Part shown: piece after piece, positions 47,452 through 56,223 of the stretch | Numbering within the stretch: the stretch's first letter is position 1 | How the letters are laid out: the number at the start of each line of letters is the position of its first letter | Assembly: GCF_003992615.1 (NCBI RefSeq) | Contig: NZ_RZMY01000018.1 | Location: forward strand, 62,001-126,000 | Origin: Flagellimonas beolgyonensis | Lineage (GTDB): Bacteria > Bacteroidota > Bacteroidia > Flavobacteriales > Flavobacteriaceae | Reading direction: 5' to 3' | DNA: 64,000 nucleotides | Translations under genes and position numbers: made by a program | The notes under the pieces: generated by a model | What the model was told of the DNA's origin: nothing | The model's input: only the letters and a program-made list of their open reading frames with translations | The model's database searches: none

Positions 47452-48293
47452 TGGGGCAATTGACGCAATCGGAAAAGGAAATCGTTGCCATTTTTTTGGT
47501 TGTCGGTTTGGTTTTTGTTTTTGTCAAGGTCCTTTATGAACGAATGACCAAGGAGCGGTTGACCCTGTTCAACATCCTGCATCCCATAAAAAAAATCAAT
47601 GCCAAGGAGCGACAGTTCATTTCGGAATTTCTGCATCCCTACCATTATTTTTCAACCGAGCAGCGCAGGATCTTTTTGGAACGGTTTGCTTGGTTCAAGT
47701 CCAAAAAGCACTTCGTCTTTTATGGAAATATCGGGAACAAAGAAGAGATCAAGGCCTATGTGAGTGCCTCTGCCGTATTGCTGACCTTGGGTATGGCCAA
47801 TTATCGGTTTGAAAGGTCGATCAAACGGATCATCGTATATCCCAGCGATTATTACTCCCGAATTTCAAGAAACCATCATGTAGGTGAATATAATCCGAGG
47901 CTTCGCACCCTGGTGTTTTCCGCGGAAAGTTTAAAGGATGGTTTTAGCATTCCCAATGACAATGTGAATTTGGGTATCCATGAAGTGGCCCATGCCCTTA
48001 TGATCGAAACGTTCCGCAAACCTTCATTCGAGGCGAGGCGATTTCAAAAAGGGTTGGCCAAGATCAAAGAACTGTACGACTCGGAAACCTTTACGACCCA
48101 ATTGGCCAATTCCCACTATTTTCGGGATTATGGCAAGACCAATTTTGTGGAATTCTTCGCGGTAATCACTGAAAATTTTGTGGAGACCCCATTGGAGTTC
48201 AAGCAGCAATTTCCCTATGTGTTCGAAATTGTCCGCACCATGCTCAACATGGATTTGAACGATATGGGCTGGCAGGCTAAAAATCGATTCTAA
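47451..48293 (+). CDS. MtfA-type zinc-dependent peptidase (M90-like)
   Basis: A 280-residue protein with an N-terminal membrane helix (10-28) and a zinc-peptidase body. The HExxH motif is HEVAH at 177-181, followed by NFVEFFAVITENFVETP, whose Glu is the likely third ligand, as in MtfA (YeeI), the peptidase related to glucose-uptake regulation in E. coli. Unlike E. coli MtfA it has a membrane anchor, so its job may differ. ATG overlaps the argS TAA by one base. Its 3' end overlaps the end of the convergent TonB receptor by 17 nt. Confidence 0.88.
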   Translation: MGQLTQSEKEIVAIFLVVGLVFVFVKVLYERMTKERLTLFNILHPIKKINAKERQFISEFLHPYHYFSTEQRRIFLERFAWFKSKKHFVFYGNIGNKEEIKAYVSASAVLLTLGMANYRFERSIKRIIVYPSDYYSRISRNHHVGEYNPRLRTLVFSAESLKDGFSIPNDNVNLGIHEVAHALMIETFRKPSFEARRFQKGLAKIKELYDSETFTTQLANSHYFRDYGKTNFVEFFAVITENFVETPLEFKQQFPYVFEIVRTMLNMDLNDMGWQAKNRF

Positions 48294-50874
48294 AACTGAA
48301 GTTTGGAGTGATTCCCAAGGAAACATTGTCCACGGTTTCGATCTCATCATTTTCATTGACCCGATAGTAACGGTTCAAGGTATTTCTTCGATTGGTCATG
48401 TTCAAAAGGGAAAGTCCGGCATTGGCTTTCACCCTTCTGCCCAATGGAAAACTGTACACAGCTGAGGCATCTGCCCTTATGTATTCTGGCAATCTGCTGC
48501 TATTTGGTTCTTTGTAATTGATGCGGGCAGGGGAAAAATCCGTGTCCAATCCCTCATTGCCATCCAGCGGTTGGGTATAGGGTTTGCCTGTTCGGTAATT
48601 GATGCCGATCCCCAATTTCAGGTTTTTAAAGGTATAGGTGCTGGCAAAGGTCAACGTGTGCCGAATGTCCAAATTGTTCGGGAACGTTTGGGGTACGATG
48701 GAATCGAAAGTATAGTCGTTCTTGTTGTATGCATAGCTCAACCAGGTACTGTAATTGTTCCCTTTTTTGTTGATGAGGAATTCCACACCCTGTACCTCAT
48801 AGCTACCGATTTCACCGGAGAATTGGTTGGAATTTTGAAAGCCTTGTGTTCGTGTGCTGATACCATCCACCGATTTATAAAAGCCCTCTACACCAATATA
48901 AAAGTTGTTTTTTTCGTAGTTGATGCCCACCGAACCCTGTTTGCTTTGCGTTACAGGTAAGGTGCCATCATTGGATAAAATCCAGCGGCGCTTTTCCACA
49001 CCGAGAAAATTTTGTTCCAAATCGATGATCTGGTTGGTGGTCTGGCTTTTGAATTCGCCCAACACTTCTGCTCGGAGGTAATTGGCCAATTTGAAATTCA
49101 AATTGAGACGGGGTTCAACCACCAATTTGGTAAAGGTTCCTATGTTTTCGATAAAATTGAAACGTGACCCTATTCGGGCAATGAACTTGTTTTCCGAACT
49201 ATGGTAATTGATTTCGGTATAGGGAGCATGGATTCGTATTACGCCTTTGATCTCACTTTGGAACAAAGGTTGGTTCAAAATGGTGGCATTTGTGATGCCG
49301 GTTTCTATATATTGGTAGCCATTGTTCCAGTTGAATCGATCGTTCAGTTTGAACTCGGTGTCGAGTTTGGCCGCATTTTCGATGACTTGGTTGTTTTGGA
49401 AGAGTAGTTGTGACTGGTTTCCAAAAACGTTCTCGGCATCCAAATTGTATCGGGAATAATATACGTTTAGGAGGGACGAAAAGCGTTCAGTCCATTGGCT
49501 TTGCAACTGACCGCCCACGGAGGTGTTGCTCTGTTTCAACAAACTGGTGCTGGTAGCGTTGTTTGTAAGATCGGTCTCCACATACTTGAGGTCGTTGTTG
49601 ATCTGTATGGCACTCAACCGGAACTGGTGATCGTCGTTGATGTTGTATAAAATTTTTCCTGAAAAGTCGTAGAAATAAAAGTCTTCGTCCCGAACAATAT
49701 CATCATCCACCGCATTGTTGTTCTGGTCGCTGATCTCGCTATCCTGAAATGCCCGATCAAAAAATTGATTGTAAGTGGGCGTGCTGATAAAATCCGTTGT
49801 GGAACGCCGTCCTGCAAATTGAACCCCCAATTTATTGGAAATGGGAACCTCTGTGTAAAAATCGCCACTGATCAGGTTGAATCCGGCACCGCCTTTCCAT
49901 TGTTCGGCAATGGTATTGCTGGTCTCCATTTGGATCACGCTGCTTACCCCATCGCCATAAGCGGAAGGTGTTCCATTTTTATAAATGGTCACCTTATCGG
50001 TCAAATAGGGGTTAAAGGCCGATATCAATCCAAAAAAATGCCCGGATTGGTACATTTTGATGCCGTTCCACAACACCAGGTTTTGATCGTTGGTGCCACC
50101 TCGAACATTGATGTCCGAAACCGTTTCGTCTATACTTTTGATTCCGGGAAGTGCTTGTACGGTCTGAAGGATATCCGGTTCTATTTGTCCGGGAAGGATA
50201 CCAAACTCTGCGGTGTTTAAAGAGATACTGGCATCGTTTTCCTTGATGATACCTGTGGTGAGGAATTGGTATACGATCACTTCGTTAAGTTGTTCCAAGT
50301 GTGGAGACATGAGAATATTGGGACAATCACCAAGAGATAAAAATTCGGCAACACTCATATTTTTGGTAAGGTACCCCAAATAGCGAATGCGAATGGAGGC
50401 ATCTTTTGGAACGCCGTCAATGGTGAACTTCCCATCGTCGCTCGTGATCAGTGCCCGGTTGGTGCCCAAAATTTCGATTGTGGAACCGGGAATGGAGTTT
50501 TCTGCGAAATTGTCGAGCACATGGCCACAAAGGTCAACGGTGTTGTCCTTAACCATGGTGTAGTATCGGTCATCCAACTTTTCTATCCTGATCTGGAATT
50601 TTTCCTGTATGATTTTTAGGATGGTATCGAGCGTAGTAGTTTGTTGTGGTATGGTAATGGTCAAATTTTCCAAGTCCTCGTTGAGGTAGGAAAATTTGAT
50701 ATTGAACCGATTTTCCAAACTTTGAATGTAGGAAATCAGGGGAATGGAAGCCTGCTGCTCTTCCTGTGCACTGATGGTAATGGTGCAATTCAGAAAAAAC
50801 AGGAAACCCAGTATGAGGCCTACATGTTTATTGAGGTGTGTTCCCAGCATAAAAAAGTACGTTATCGTCTTCAA
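48277..50874 (-). CDS. TonB-dependent receptor with STN signalling domain (FecA-like)
   Basis: An 865-residue outer-membrane receptor. Order: signal peptide (hydrophobic 18-36, ending ISAQ), STN domain about 44-110 (ISYIQSLENRFNIKFSYLNEDL; LDTILKIIQEKFQIRIEKLDDRYYTM), CarboxypepD_reg-like domain about 116-195, plug about 215-335 (DILQTVQALPGIKSIDETVSDINVRGG; LVLWNGIKMYQSGHFFGLISAFNP), and barrel ending FSFRIDF. The STN domain usually passes the ligand signal to FecR, encoded just upstream. A shorter start at 50850 (MLGTHLNKH) is possible; the longer one overlaps fecR by 47 nt. Confidence 0.92.
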   Translation of the reverse strand: MKTITYFFMLGTHLNKHVGLILGFLFFLNCTITISAQEEQQASIPLISYIQSLENRFNIKFSYLNEDLENLTITIPQQTTTLDTILKIIQEKFQIRIEKLDDRYYTMVKDNTVDLCGHVLDNFAENSIPGSTIEILGTNRALITSDDGKFTIDGVPKDASIRIRYLGYLTKNMSVAEFLSLGDCPNILMSPHLEQLNEVIVYQFLTTGIIKENDASISLNTAEFGILPGQIEPDILQTVQALPGIKSIDETVSDINVRGGTNDQNLVLWNGIKMYQSGHFFGLISAFNPYLTDKVTIYKNGTPSAYGDGVSSVIQMETSNTIAEQWKGGAGFNLISGDFYTEVPISNKLGVQFAGRRSTTDFISTPTYNQFFDRAFQDSEISDQNNNAVDDDIVRDEDFYFYDFSGKILYNINDDHQFRLSAIQINNDLKYVETDLTNNATSTSLLKQSNTSVGGQLQSQWTERFSSLLNVYYSRYNLDAENVFGNQSQLLFQNNQVIENAAKLDTEFKLNDRFNWNNGYQYIETGITNATILNQPLFQSEIKGVIRIHAPYTEINYHSSENKFIARIGSRFNFIENIGTFTKLVVEPRLNLNFKLANYLRAEVLGEFKSQTTNQIIDLEQNFLGVEKRRWILSNDGTLPVTQSKQGSVGINYEKNNFYIGVEGFYKSVDGISTRTQGFQNSNQFSGEIGSYEVQGVEFLINKKGNNYSTWLSYAYNKNDYTFDSIVPQTFPNNLDIRHTLTFASTYTFKNLKLGIGINYRTGKPYTQPLDGNEGLDTDFSPARINYKEPNSSRLPEYIRADASAVYSFPLGRRVKANAGLSLLNMTNRRNTLNRYYRVNENDEIETVDNVSLGITPNFSFRIDF

Positions 50875-51742
50875 CAGTATACTTTATGTGAGACGGGGTA
50901 CTTATACTTTTTAACGCCATTTCGAGGTTTGTGTTGTCGAAGGAACCGGTAAAAATCAACTCGGTGTTCACATCTTTGGTTTTTACCGACACATTGAATT
51001 GTCGCTCCAACTCGGCTAAGACATATTTAAGGGGGATTCGGTCGAAACTGCTTTCGTTGTTCATCCATGCGGGATGGGCACCTTCGGGCTTGTTTGTGGG
51101 CTGTATAACGCCATCAATTACAACGAAGGATGTTCCTGCTGGTAATTTGGTCTCCTTACCTTTAAAGGTTACGCTGACCAAACCTTCAAAACAGGTTACT
51201 TCAAAAAAATTGTCGCGATTTTCCACATTGAACTGAGTTCCCAAAACGGCTACGGTGCCTTGGTCTGTGGAAACGGTGAATTTTTTTCCTTTGGCCACTC
51301 TAAAGAAAGCCTCGCCTTTTAAGGTAACATCCCTTTTTTGGTCCCATTTCTTTTTACTGAATGAAATTTGGGATTCCGCATTCAGGAAAATCTCGGAATT
51401 ATCGGGTAATGTAACTTCGGTGCGTTCCGCAAGTTGGGTGCTATAGGTTTCATTCAACGAACTGACATAGAAATACGAGCCTGCAAGGAGCACAGCAATC
51501 ACGGCAGCCACTCTCAGGAACTTTTTAAAAGGATTGAGGGTGATTACTTTTGGTGAATTGCCGATGCGCTCGGTCTTTAAGCGCTGGAAGGCTTCATCCG
51601 CATCAAAATTGGGGGCTTCCAAGGTTTTGGAAACCTCCAGGAGCTTTTGGTATGACGCATATTCTTCGGACTTTTTAAATTCCGCAAGTTCTGCTTCCGA
51701 AAGCTCTCCGCTGAGCCATTTTGCCAAGTAATTTTCTTGCAT
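50828..51742 (-). CDS. FecR-family anti-sigma factor
   Basis: A 304-residue inner-membrane regulator. The cytoplasmic N-terminus (1-72) would hold the sigma factor, one membrane helix spans about 75-93, and the periplasmic FecR domain follows (VTLPDNSEIFLNAESQISFSKKKWDQKRDVTLKGEAFFRVAK; VLGTQFNVENR). The end (about 235-304) is the DUF4974-like domain (LKYVLAELERQFNVSVK; LIFTGSFDNTNLEMALKSI). It lies 74 nt after the ECF sigma gene and overlaps the receptor gene, a classical FecI-FecR-FecA order. Confidence 0.95.
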   Translation of the reverse strand: MQENYLAKWLSGELSEAELAEFKKSEEYASYQKLLEVSKTLEAPNFDADEAFQRLKTERIGNSPKVITLNPFKKFLRVAAVIAVLLAGSYFYVSSLNETYSTQLAERTEVTLPDNSEIFLNAESQISFSKKKWDQKRDVTLKGEAFFRVAKGKKFTVSTDQGTVAVLGTQFNVENRDNFFEVTCFEGLVSVTFKGKETKLPAGTSFVVIDGVIQPTNKPEGAHPAWMNNESSFDRIPLKYVLAELERQFNVSVKTKDVNTELIFTGSFDNTNLEMALKSISTPSHIKYTVEDDNVLFYAGNTPQ

Positions 51743-51816
51743 GGGTTCTATGCTTTACGGTATTATAACAACCAACTTGATCAATACCCTACCTTAAAAT
51801 ATATATTTCTTTTCCA

Positions 51817-52314
51817 CTAGATGCCATCTATCTGCTCCCGCAAACTTTTGAGTGCCAAATGCATCCGTTTTTCAATGGCCTTTACACTTACACCCTCCAT
51901 TTCTGCTATTTCTGCATATTTTTTGCCATCGATCCGGTTCAATAAAAAGGTGGTGCGCTGATTTTCAGGCAGTGCATCCAAAGCATTGTCCAATTTTTGT
52001 TTGTATTCCTTTTCCTCCATCAGAAATTCTGGGGACTCATGGGACCGATCATCGCCTTTGTCCGCATATTTCAACCGTACTTTCTCAGCCTTTATAACAT
52101 TAAGGTATAGGTTGTTGGCTACGGTATACACAAACGATTTGGCTTTGTCGGGGGTAACCTTGGCACAGTTCTCCCACAGTTTTACAAAAGCCTCCTGAAC
52201 GGCATCGTTGGCCTTCTCCTCATTGCCGAACTTATAATAGATATAATTGAAGACCGATTTGGAATGCGCCTTGAACAGAGAACTAAATGTTTGGTCTTCA
52301 CAGACATTGTCCAT
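51817..52314 (-). CDS. ECF RNA polymerase sigma factor (FecI-like)
   Basis: A 165-residue ECF sigma factor. Region 2 is visible as FNYIYYKFGNEEKANDAVQEAFVKLWENC and region 4 as LPENQRTTFLLNRIDGKKYAEIAEMEGVSVKAIEKRMHLALKSL. It is presumably held by FecR and freed when the receptor binds its ligand. It is divergent to the Asp-rich lipoprotein genes; the two directions share a palindromic -7 element. Confidence 0.95.
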   Translation of the reverse strand: MDNVCEDQTFSSLFKAHSKSVFNYIYYKFGNEEKANDAVQEAFVKLWENCAKVTPDKAKSFVYTVANNLYLNVIKAEKVRLKYADKGDDRSHESPEFLMEEKEYKQKLDNALDALPENQRTTFLLNRIDGKKYAEIAEMEGVSVKAIEKRMHLALKSLREQIDGI

Positions 52315-52333
52315 GGTTAGGTATTTTGAAATC

Positions 52334-52345
52334 CAAATATATTTG
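52334..52345. promoter_or_regulatory. Overlapping divergent -7 boxes (CAAATATATTTG palindrome)
   Basis: TATATTTG occurs on both strands: plus 52338-52345 and minus 52334-52341. The minus box would give a leader of about 13 nt for the sigma gene; the plus box lies about 80 nt before the Asp-rich lipoprotein. Neither has a clear -33 TTG. Polymerase could bind only one direction at a time. Confidence 0.55.
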
Positions 52346-52424
52346 AAAAAAAATTAAGATCAGGTAGGGTTTTTTAGGAGTTGGTTGTTTTAGAGTTGAA
52401 TTATAACCCCAAAATTCAATCGTT

Positions 52425-54194
52425 ATGAAAAAGTTTCTGAACAACTTGATGCGCGCGGCTCTCGTTGTATTGATTTTTAGTCTTGCCTCATGTCAAGAGG
52501 AATTTGAAAAAATTGACACAGGAAGCGGCAACGAATCCATAGCTGCCAGCTCTTCCACAGCCCTTTTAATCGAGAACACCTCTTCCCATGATGGCTCTTT
52601 CGACAATATTGTGGATGGTGCCAGTTGTTTTGCATTGAATTTTCCGTATACCGTTGATGTAAATGGTATTCAGGTGACCATCGATTCCGAAAGCGACTTG
52701 GATGTTATTGAAGAAATCTTTGACGAAATACTCGACGACGACGATATTCTGGAAATTCACTTCCCAGTGACCATCACCTTGGCCGACTTTAGTGAAATCA
52801 CCATAAATAATATGGATGAGTTGGAAGCTTTGGCCCGTGAATGTTTGGAAGGTGGTGACGATGATGATATCGAATGTATCGATTTTGTATATCCTATTAC
52901 AATGTACACTTTCAATTTTGAGAACCAACAAACCGGCCAATTCACTGTAGAAAGTGATAGAGGTTTGAGACGTTTGTTTGAAGAATTGGATGATGATGGT
53001 TTCATCAGTTTCGATTTCCCCATTACCATGAAAAAATACGATGGTACAGAATTGACCATCAATAGCAATGAAGAATTGGCAGCTGCCCTTGAAATGGCAA
53101 AAAACCAATGCGATGAAGATGATGATAACGATTACAACGACGATGATTTCAGTAAAGAAGAATTGGATGCCTATTTAACGGCCTGTCCTTGGGAAGTGCG
53201 TCAAGTGATTCGCAATGAAGTGGACAATACCGAGCAATATTTTGAGCAGTTGTTGGCCTTTATGGCCGATGGTACCGTAATGTTCGGCGGTGGAGTAAAC
53301 GCTTCATTGGCCGGAACATGGAGCACTACTGCTACCGAAGCAGGTGTCTACCTAAGCTTGAATTTTGAGATGTTGGCCGATTTCAACATTGAAGGGCAAG
53401 TGTATGAATTGGAAGATCACAGTATCAAGTTGTACCAGAACAGCGGCAACCGAATCGTATTCAAAAAACGATGTGATATCGATGACTCTGTGGGAGAAAC
53501 AGACCCCAATACCCTGCGAGCCATTCTACAAGAATGTGAATGGGTGATTAAAAAGGTTAAAAACCAAGGAGAGGAAGTTGAAAGGTTGCTTGGATACGAG
53601 TTTAAGTTCATGGCCGAAGGTGTAGTTACCTTGAGCAATGGAGTGAACACCAAAGAAGGTACTTGGGACATTGGATTGAACAGTCAATTGGTGCTGTCAG
53701 TAATGATCACCATGGGCGATGAACCTGGCGTAAGCTTTGAATGGCCGGTGCGTGAACTTACCCAATCCCGATTGAAATTCAGAATTGAGGAAACGGACCA
53801 TGAAATGGTACTGCTACGTGAATGTAACGAAAGTGCCGACGATGCCGATGTGGCCGAAATCAAGAACATTGCCATGGGCGGAACTTGGAACGTGGCCTTG
53901 TATTCAGAAAGTGATGTGGACATGACCGCTGATTACGCTGGAATGGATTTCACCTTTGGTGCAGACTACCAAGTGGCAGTTGCTGTAAATGCAGATCCTA
54001 TTGCCGATGGTCTTTGGAGAGTGCTTCGCGACTCTGAGGACGGGTTGAAATTCTACATCAATTTCGATACCACCGACAATTTGGCCGATCTTACAGATGA
54101 CTGGCAAATAGTTTCCGTAACAACCACTCGAATCGAATTGAAAGATGTGAGTGACGACGGATCTATTGATGTCTTGGTTTTCGAGAAACTATAA
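52425..54194 (+). CDS. Large Asp-rich lipoprotein with four short repeats and three lipocalin-like domains
   Basis: A 589-residue lipoprotein (lipobox LASC, Cys23). Residues about 69-235 hold four 40-residue repeats of the plan F-P-x-T-[VIM] ... [TV]-I-x-[SN]-x-x-[DE]-L, each ending in acidic clusters (DDDD, DDDD, LDDDG, DEDDDNDYNDDD). Three domains of about 100 residues follow (253-350, 367-467, 479-589), each with a G-T-W core and an ending like VFKKRC or LVFEKL; the third matches the whole next gene. I know no named family for this arrangement. Calcium or other cation binding is inferred from the acidity. Divergent to the ECF/FecR/receptor genes. Confidence 0.8.
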   Translation: MKKFLNNLMRAALVVLIFSLASCQEEFEKIDTGSGNESIAASSSTALLIENTSSHDGSFDNIVDGASCFALNFPYTVDVNGIQVTIDSESDLDVIEEIFDEILDDDDILEIHFPVTITLADFSEITINNMDELEALARECLEGGDDDDIECIDFVYPITMYTFNFENQQTGQFTVESDRGLRRLFEELDDDGFISFDFPITMKKYDGTELTINSNEELAAALEMAKNQCDEDDDNDYNDDDFSKEELDAYLTACPWEVRQVIRNEVDNTEQYFEQLLAFMADGTVMFGGGVNASLAGTWSTTATEAGVYLSLNFEMLADFNIEGQVYELEDHSIKLYQNSGNRIVFKKRCDIDDSVGETDPNTLRAILQECEWVIKKVKNQGEEVERLLGYEFKFMAEGVVTLSNGVNTKEGTWDIGLNSQLVLSVMITMGDEPGVSFEWPVRELTQSRLKFRIEETDHEMVLLRECNESADDADVAEIKNIAMGGTWNVALYSESDVDMTADYAGMDFTFGADYQVAVAVNADPIADGLWRVLRDSEDGLKFYINFDTTDNLADLTDDWQIVSVTTTRIELKDVSDDGSIDVLVFEKL

Positions 54195-54234
54195 GTCCCA
54201 ACTAAACGAGAACACTATATTTTAACCCCGTTTT

Positions 54235-54711
54235 ATGAAAACCTCGATTTTGAAAATAGCGGCAGTGGTAATGTTCATGGTAACATTGGGTTGCGAAAAT
54301 AGCGAAGACGACAACATGTTGAACAATTTGTCGGCCGCCCAGATTACTGAATTGAAAGGAATTGCTGCCAGTGGTACTTGGACCATCGCTTATTATTTCG
54401 ATACTGATAAGGAGGAAACAGCCCATTTCAATGGATATACCTTCACTTTCAACACCGAAGGAAGCCTGGTTGCCACCAATGGCGCCACAACCGTGAATGG
54501 TACGTGGTCCGTTACAGATTCGGATAATGGTAATGATGATAGTCCCAATGATAGTGATGTGGACTTCAATATTGCATTTGCCTCACCGGCCGATTTCGCT
54601 GATTTGACAGACGATTGGGACATTGTGGAGTACACCGCGGTTCGAATCGAGCTAATCGACATCAGTGGAGGAAACGGTGGAACCGACAAGCTGGTTTTCG
54701 AAAAGAACTAG
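54235..54711 (+). CDS. Single-domain lipoprotein, paralogue of the preceding C-terminal domain
   Basis: A 158-residue lipoprotein (LGC lipobox, Cys20) starting MKTSILKIAAVVMFMVTLGC. After a short acidic linker it has one domain like residues 479-589 of the upstream product: IAASGTWTIAYY, YTFTFNTEGSLV, NGTWSV, then the closely similar ending ADLTDDWDIVEYTAVRIELIDI...LVFEKN. An acidic insert (DNGNDDSPNDSDVD) lies in the middle. It is 40 nt downstream on the same strand and is followed by a terminator. Function unknown. Confidence 0.82.
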   Translation: MKTSILKIAAVVMFMVTLGCENSEDDNMLNNLSAAQITELKGIAASGTWTIAYYFDTDKEETAHFNGYTFTFNTEGSLVATNGATTVNGTWSVTDSDNGNDDSPNDSDVDFNIAFASPADFADLTDDWDIVEYTAVRIELIDISGGNGGTDKLVFEKN

Positions 54712-54736
54712 ATATTTTTCCCCAATCTTTATTTTT

Positions 54737-54772
54737 AAAGGACGGCTCTCCCCAAAGCCGTCCTTTTCTTTT
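54737..54772 (+). terminator. Intrinsic terminator after the lipoprotein pair
   Basis: AAAGGACGGCT and AGCCGTCCTTT form a perfect 11-bp stem with an 8-nt loop, followed by TCTTTTT. It closes the lipoprotein transcription unit before ffh. Confidence 0.93.
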
Positions 54773-54782
54773 TAATTATTCT

Positions 54783-54790
54783 TAAATTTG
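54783..54790 (+). promoter_or_regulatory. -7 box (TAAATTTG) of ffh
   Basis: TAAATTTG matches TAnnTTTG and lies 24 nt before the ATG, just behind the terminator of the previous unit. No -33 TTG was found. Confidence 0.6.
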
Positions 54791-54814
54791 TGCCTCTTAA
54801 AACCCTAAGAACCT

Positions 54815-56143
54815 ATGTTCGATAATTTAAGCGAAAAACTGGATAAGGCACTCCACGTCCTCAAAGGGCATGGTCAGATTACGGAAATCAATGTTGCGGA
54901 GACCCTTAAGGAAATTCGTAGGGCCCTGTTGGATGCGGATGTCAACTTTAAGATAGCCAAGGAATTTACCAACAAGGTAAAGGAAGAGGCCATGGGACAG
55001 AACGTGTTGAGCACGCTCCAGCCTGGGCAATTGATGGTGAAGATTGTTAAGGATGAACTTACCGAACTCATGGGGGGCGATGCGGAAGGCATCAATCTTT
55101 CAGGTAATCCATCGGTGATTTTGATGTCAGGTCTTCAAGGTTCGGGTAAAACCACTTTTTCAGGAAAACTGGCCAACTATCTCAAAAATAAAAAATCCAA
55201 AAAGCCGATGTTGGTGGCCTGTGACGTCTATCGTCCGGCTGCTATCGATCAGTTGCACATTGTGGGTGAGCAAATTGGCGTTGAGGTCTATTCCGATAGG
55301 GAAAACAATGATCCCGTGGCCATCGCCAAGGCAGGTATTGCCCATGCCAAAAGTTTGGGCTGTAATGTGGTGATCATCGATACCGCGGGTCGTTTGGCCG
55401 TAGATCAGGAGATGATGACCGAGATTGCCAACATCCATAAAGCCATTCAACCACAGGAAACGTTGTTTGTGGTGGATGCCATGACAGGTCAGGATGCCGT
55501 GAATACGGCCAAGGCCTTTAACGATGTGTTGAATTTTGACGGGGTCATCCTTACCAAATTGGATGGTGATACCCGAGGTGGTGCCGCCATTTCCATCAAA
55601 TCCGTGGTGAACAAGCCCATCAAATTCATCGGTACCGGTGAAAAAATGGAAGCCATCGATGTGTTCTATCCTTCACGTATGGCCGATCGTATTCTTGGCA
55701 TGGGAGACGTGGTATCCTTGGTGGAACGCGCCCAGGAACAGTTTGATGAAGAACAGGCTCGAAAGCTCCAGAAAAAAATCGCCAAGAACAAGTTTGGCTT
55801 CGACGATTTCTTGAGCCAGATCCAGCAGATCAAGCGTATGGGGAACATGAAGGACCTGATTGGGATGATTCCGGGTGCGGGAAAAGCCTTAAAAGGTTTG
55901 GATATTGATGATGATGCCTTCAAGCATATCGAAGCCATTATCCATTCCATGACACCGGATGAACGTTCCAACCCATCCAAATTGAATGCCAGCCGTAAAA
56001 AGCGGATTGCTGCTGGTAGCGGTACTTCCATTCAAGAAGTAAACCAATTGCTAAAGCAATTCGACCAAATGGGCAAAATGATGAAGATGATGCAAGGTGG
56101 CGGCGGCAAGCGAATGATGCAGATGATGCAGAATATGAAGTAA
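54815..56143 (+). CDS. ffh: Signal recognition particle protein Ffh
   Basis: A 442-residue SRP GTPase that guides nascent membrane proteins to FtsY and SecYEG. The N domain covers 1-95; the G domain has GLQGSGKTT at 106-114, DVYRPAAIDQL, DTAGR and TKLDGDTRGGA; the M domain ends Met-rich (MGKMMKMMQGGGGKRMMQMMQNMK) and would bind signal sequences and 4.5S RNA. The SRP RNA gene is not in the window. Confidence 0.98.
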   Translation: MFDNLSEKLDKALHVLKGHGQITEINVAETLKEIRRALLDADVNFKIAKEFTNKVKEEAMGQNVLSTLQPGQLMVKIVKDELTELMGGDAEGINLSGNPSVILMSGLQGSGKTTFSGKLANYLKNKKSKKPMLVACDVYRPAAIDQLHIVGEQIGVEVYSDRENNDPVAIAKAGIAHAKSLGCNVVIIDTAGRLAVDQEMMTEIANIHKAIQPQETLFVVDAMTGQDAVNTAKAFNDVLNFDGVILTKLDGDTRGGAAISIKSVVNKPIKFIGTGEKMEAIDVFYPSRMADRILGMGDVVSLVERAQEQFDEEQARKLQKKIAKNKFGFDDFLSQIQQIKRMGNMKDLIGMIPGAGKALKGLDIDDDAFKHIEAIIHSMTPDERSNPSKLNASRKKRIAAGSGTSIQEVNQLLKQFDQMGKMMKMMQGGGGKRMMQMMQNMK

Positions 56144-56223
56144 ATTCAAGAAATCTGATTTGCAATAAATCGATCAAATTTGATAACTGAATAACCACAA
56201 ACCCAAACCTAAACCCGTTGTCC

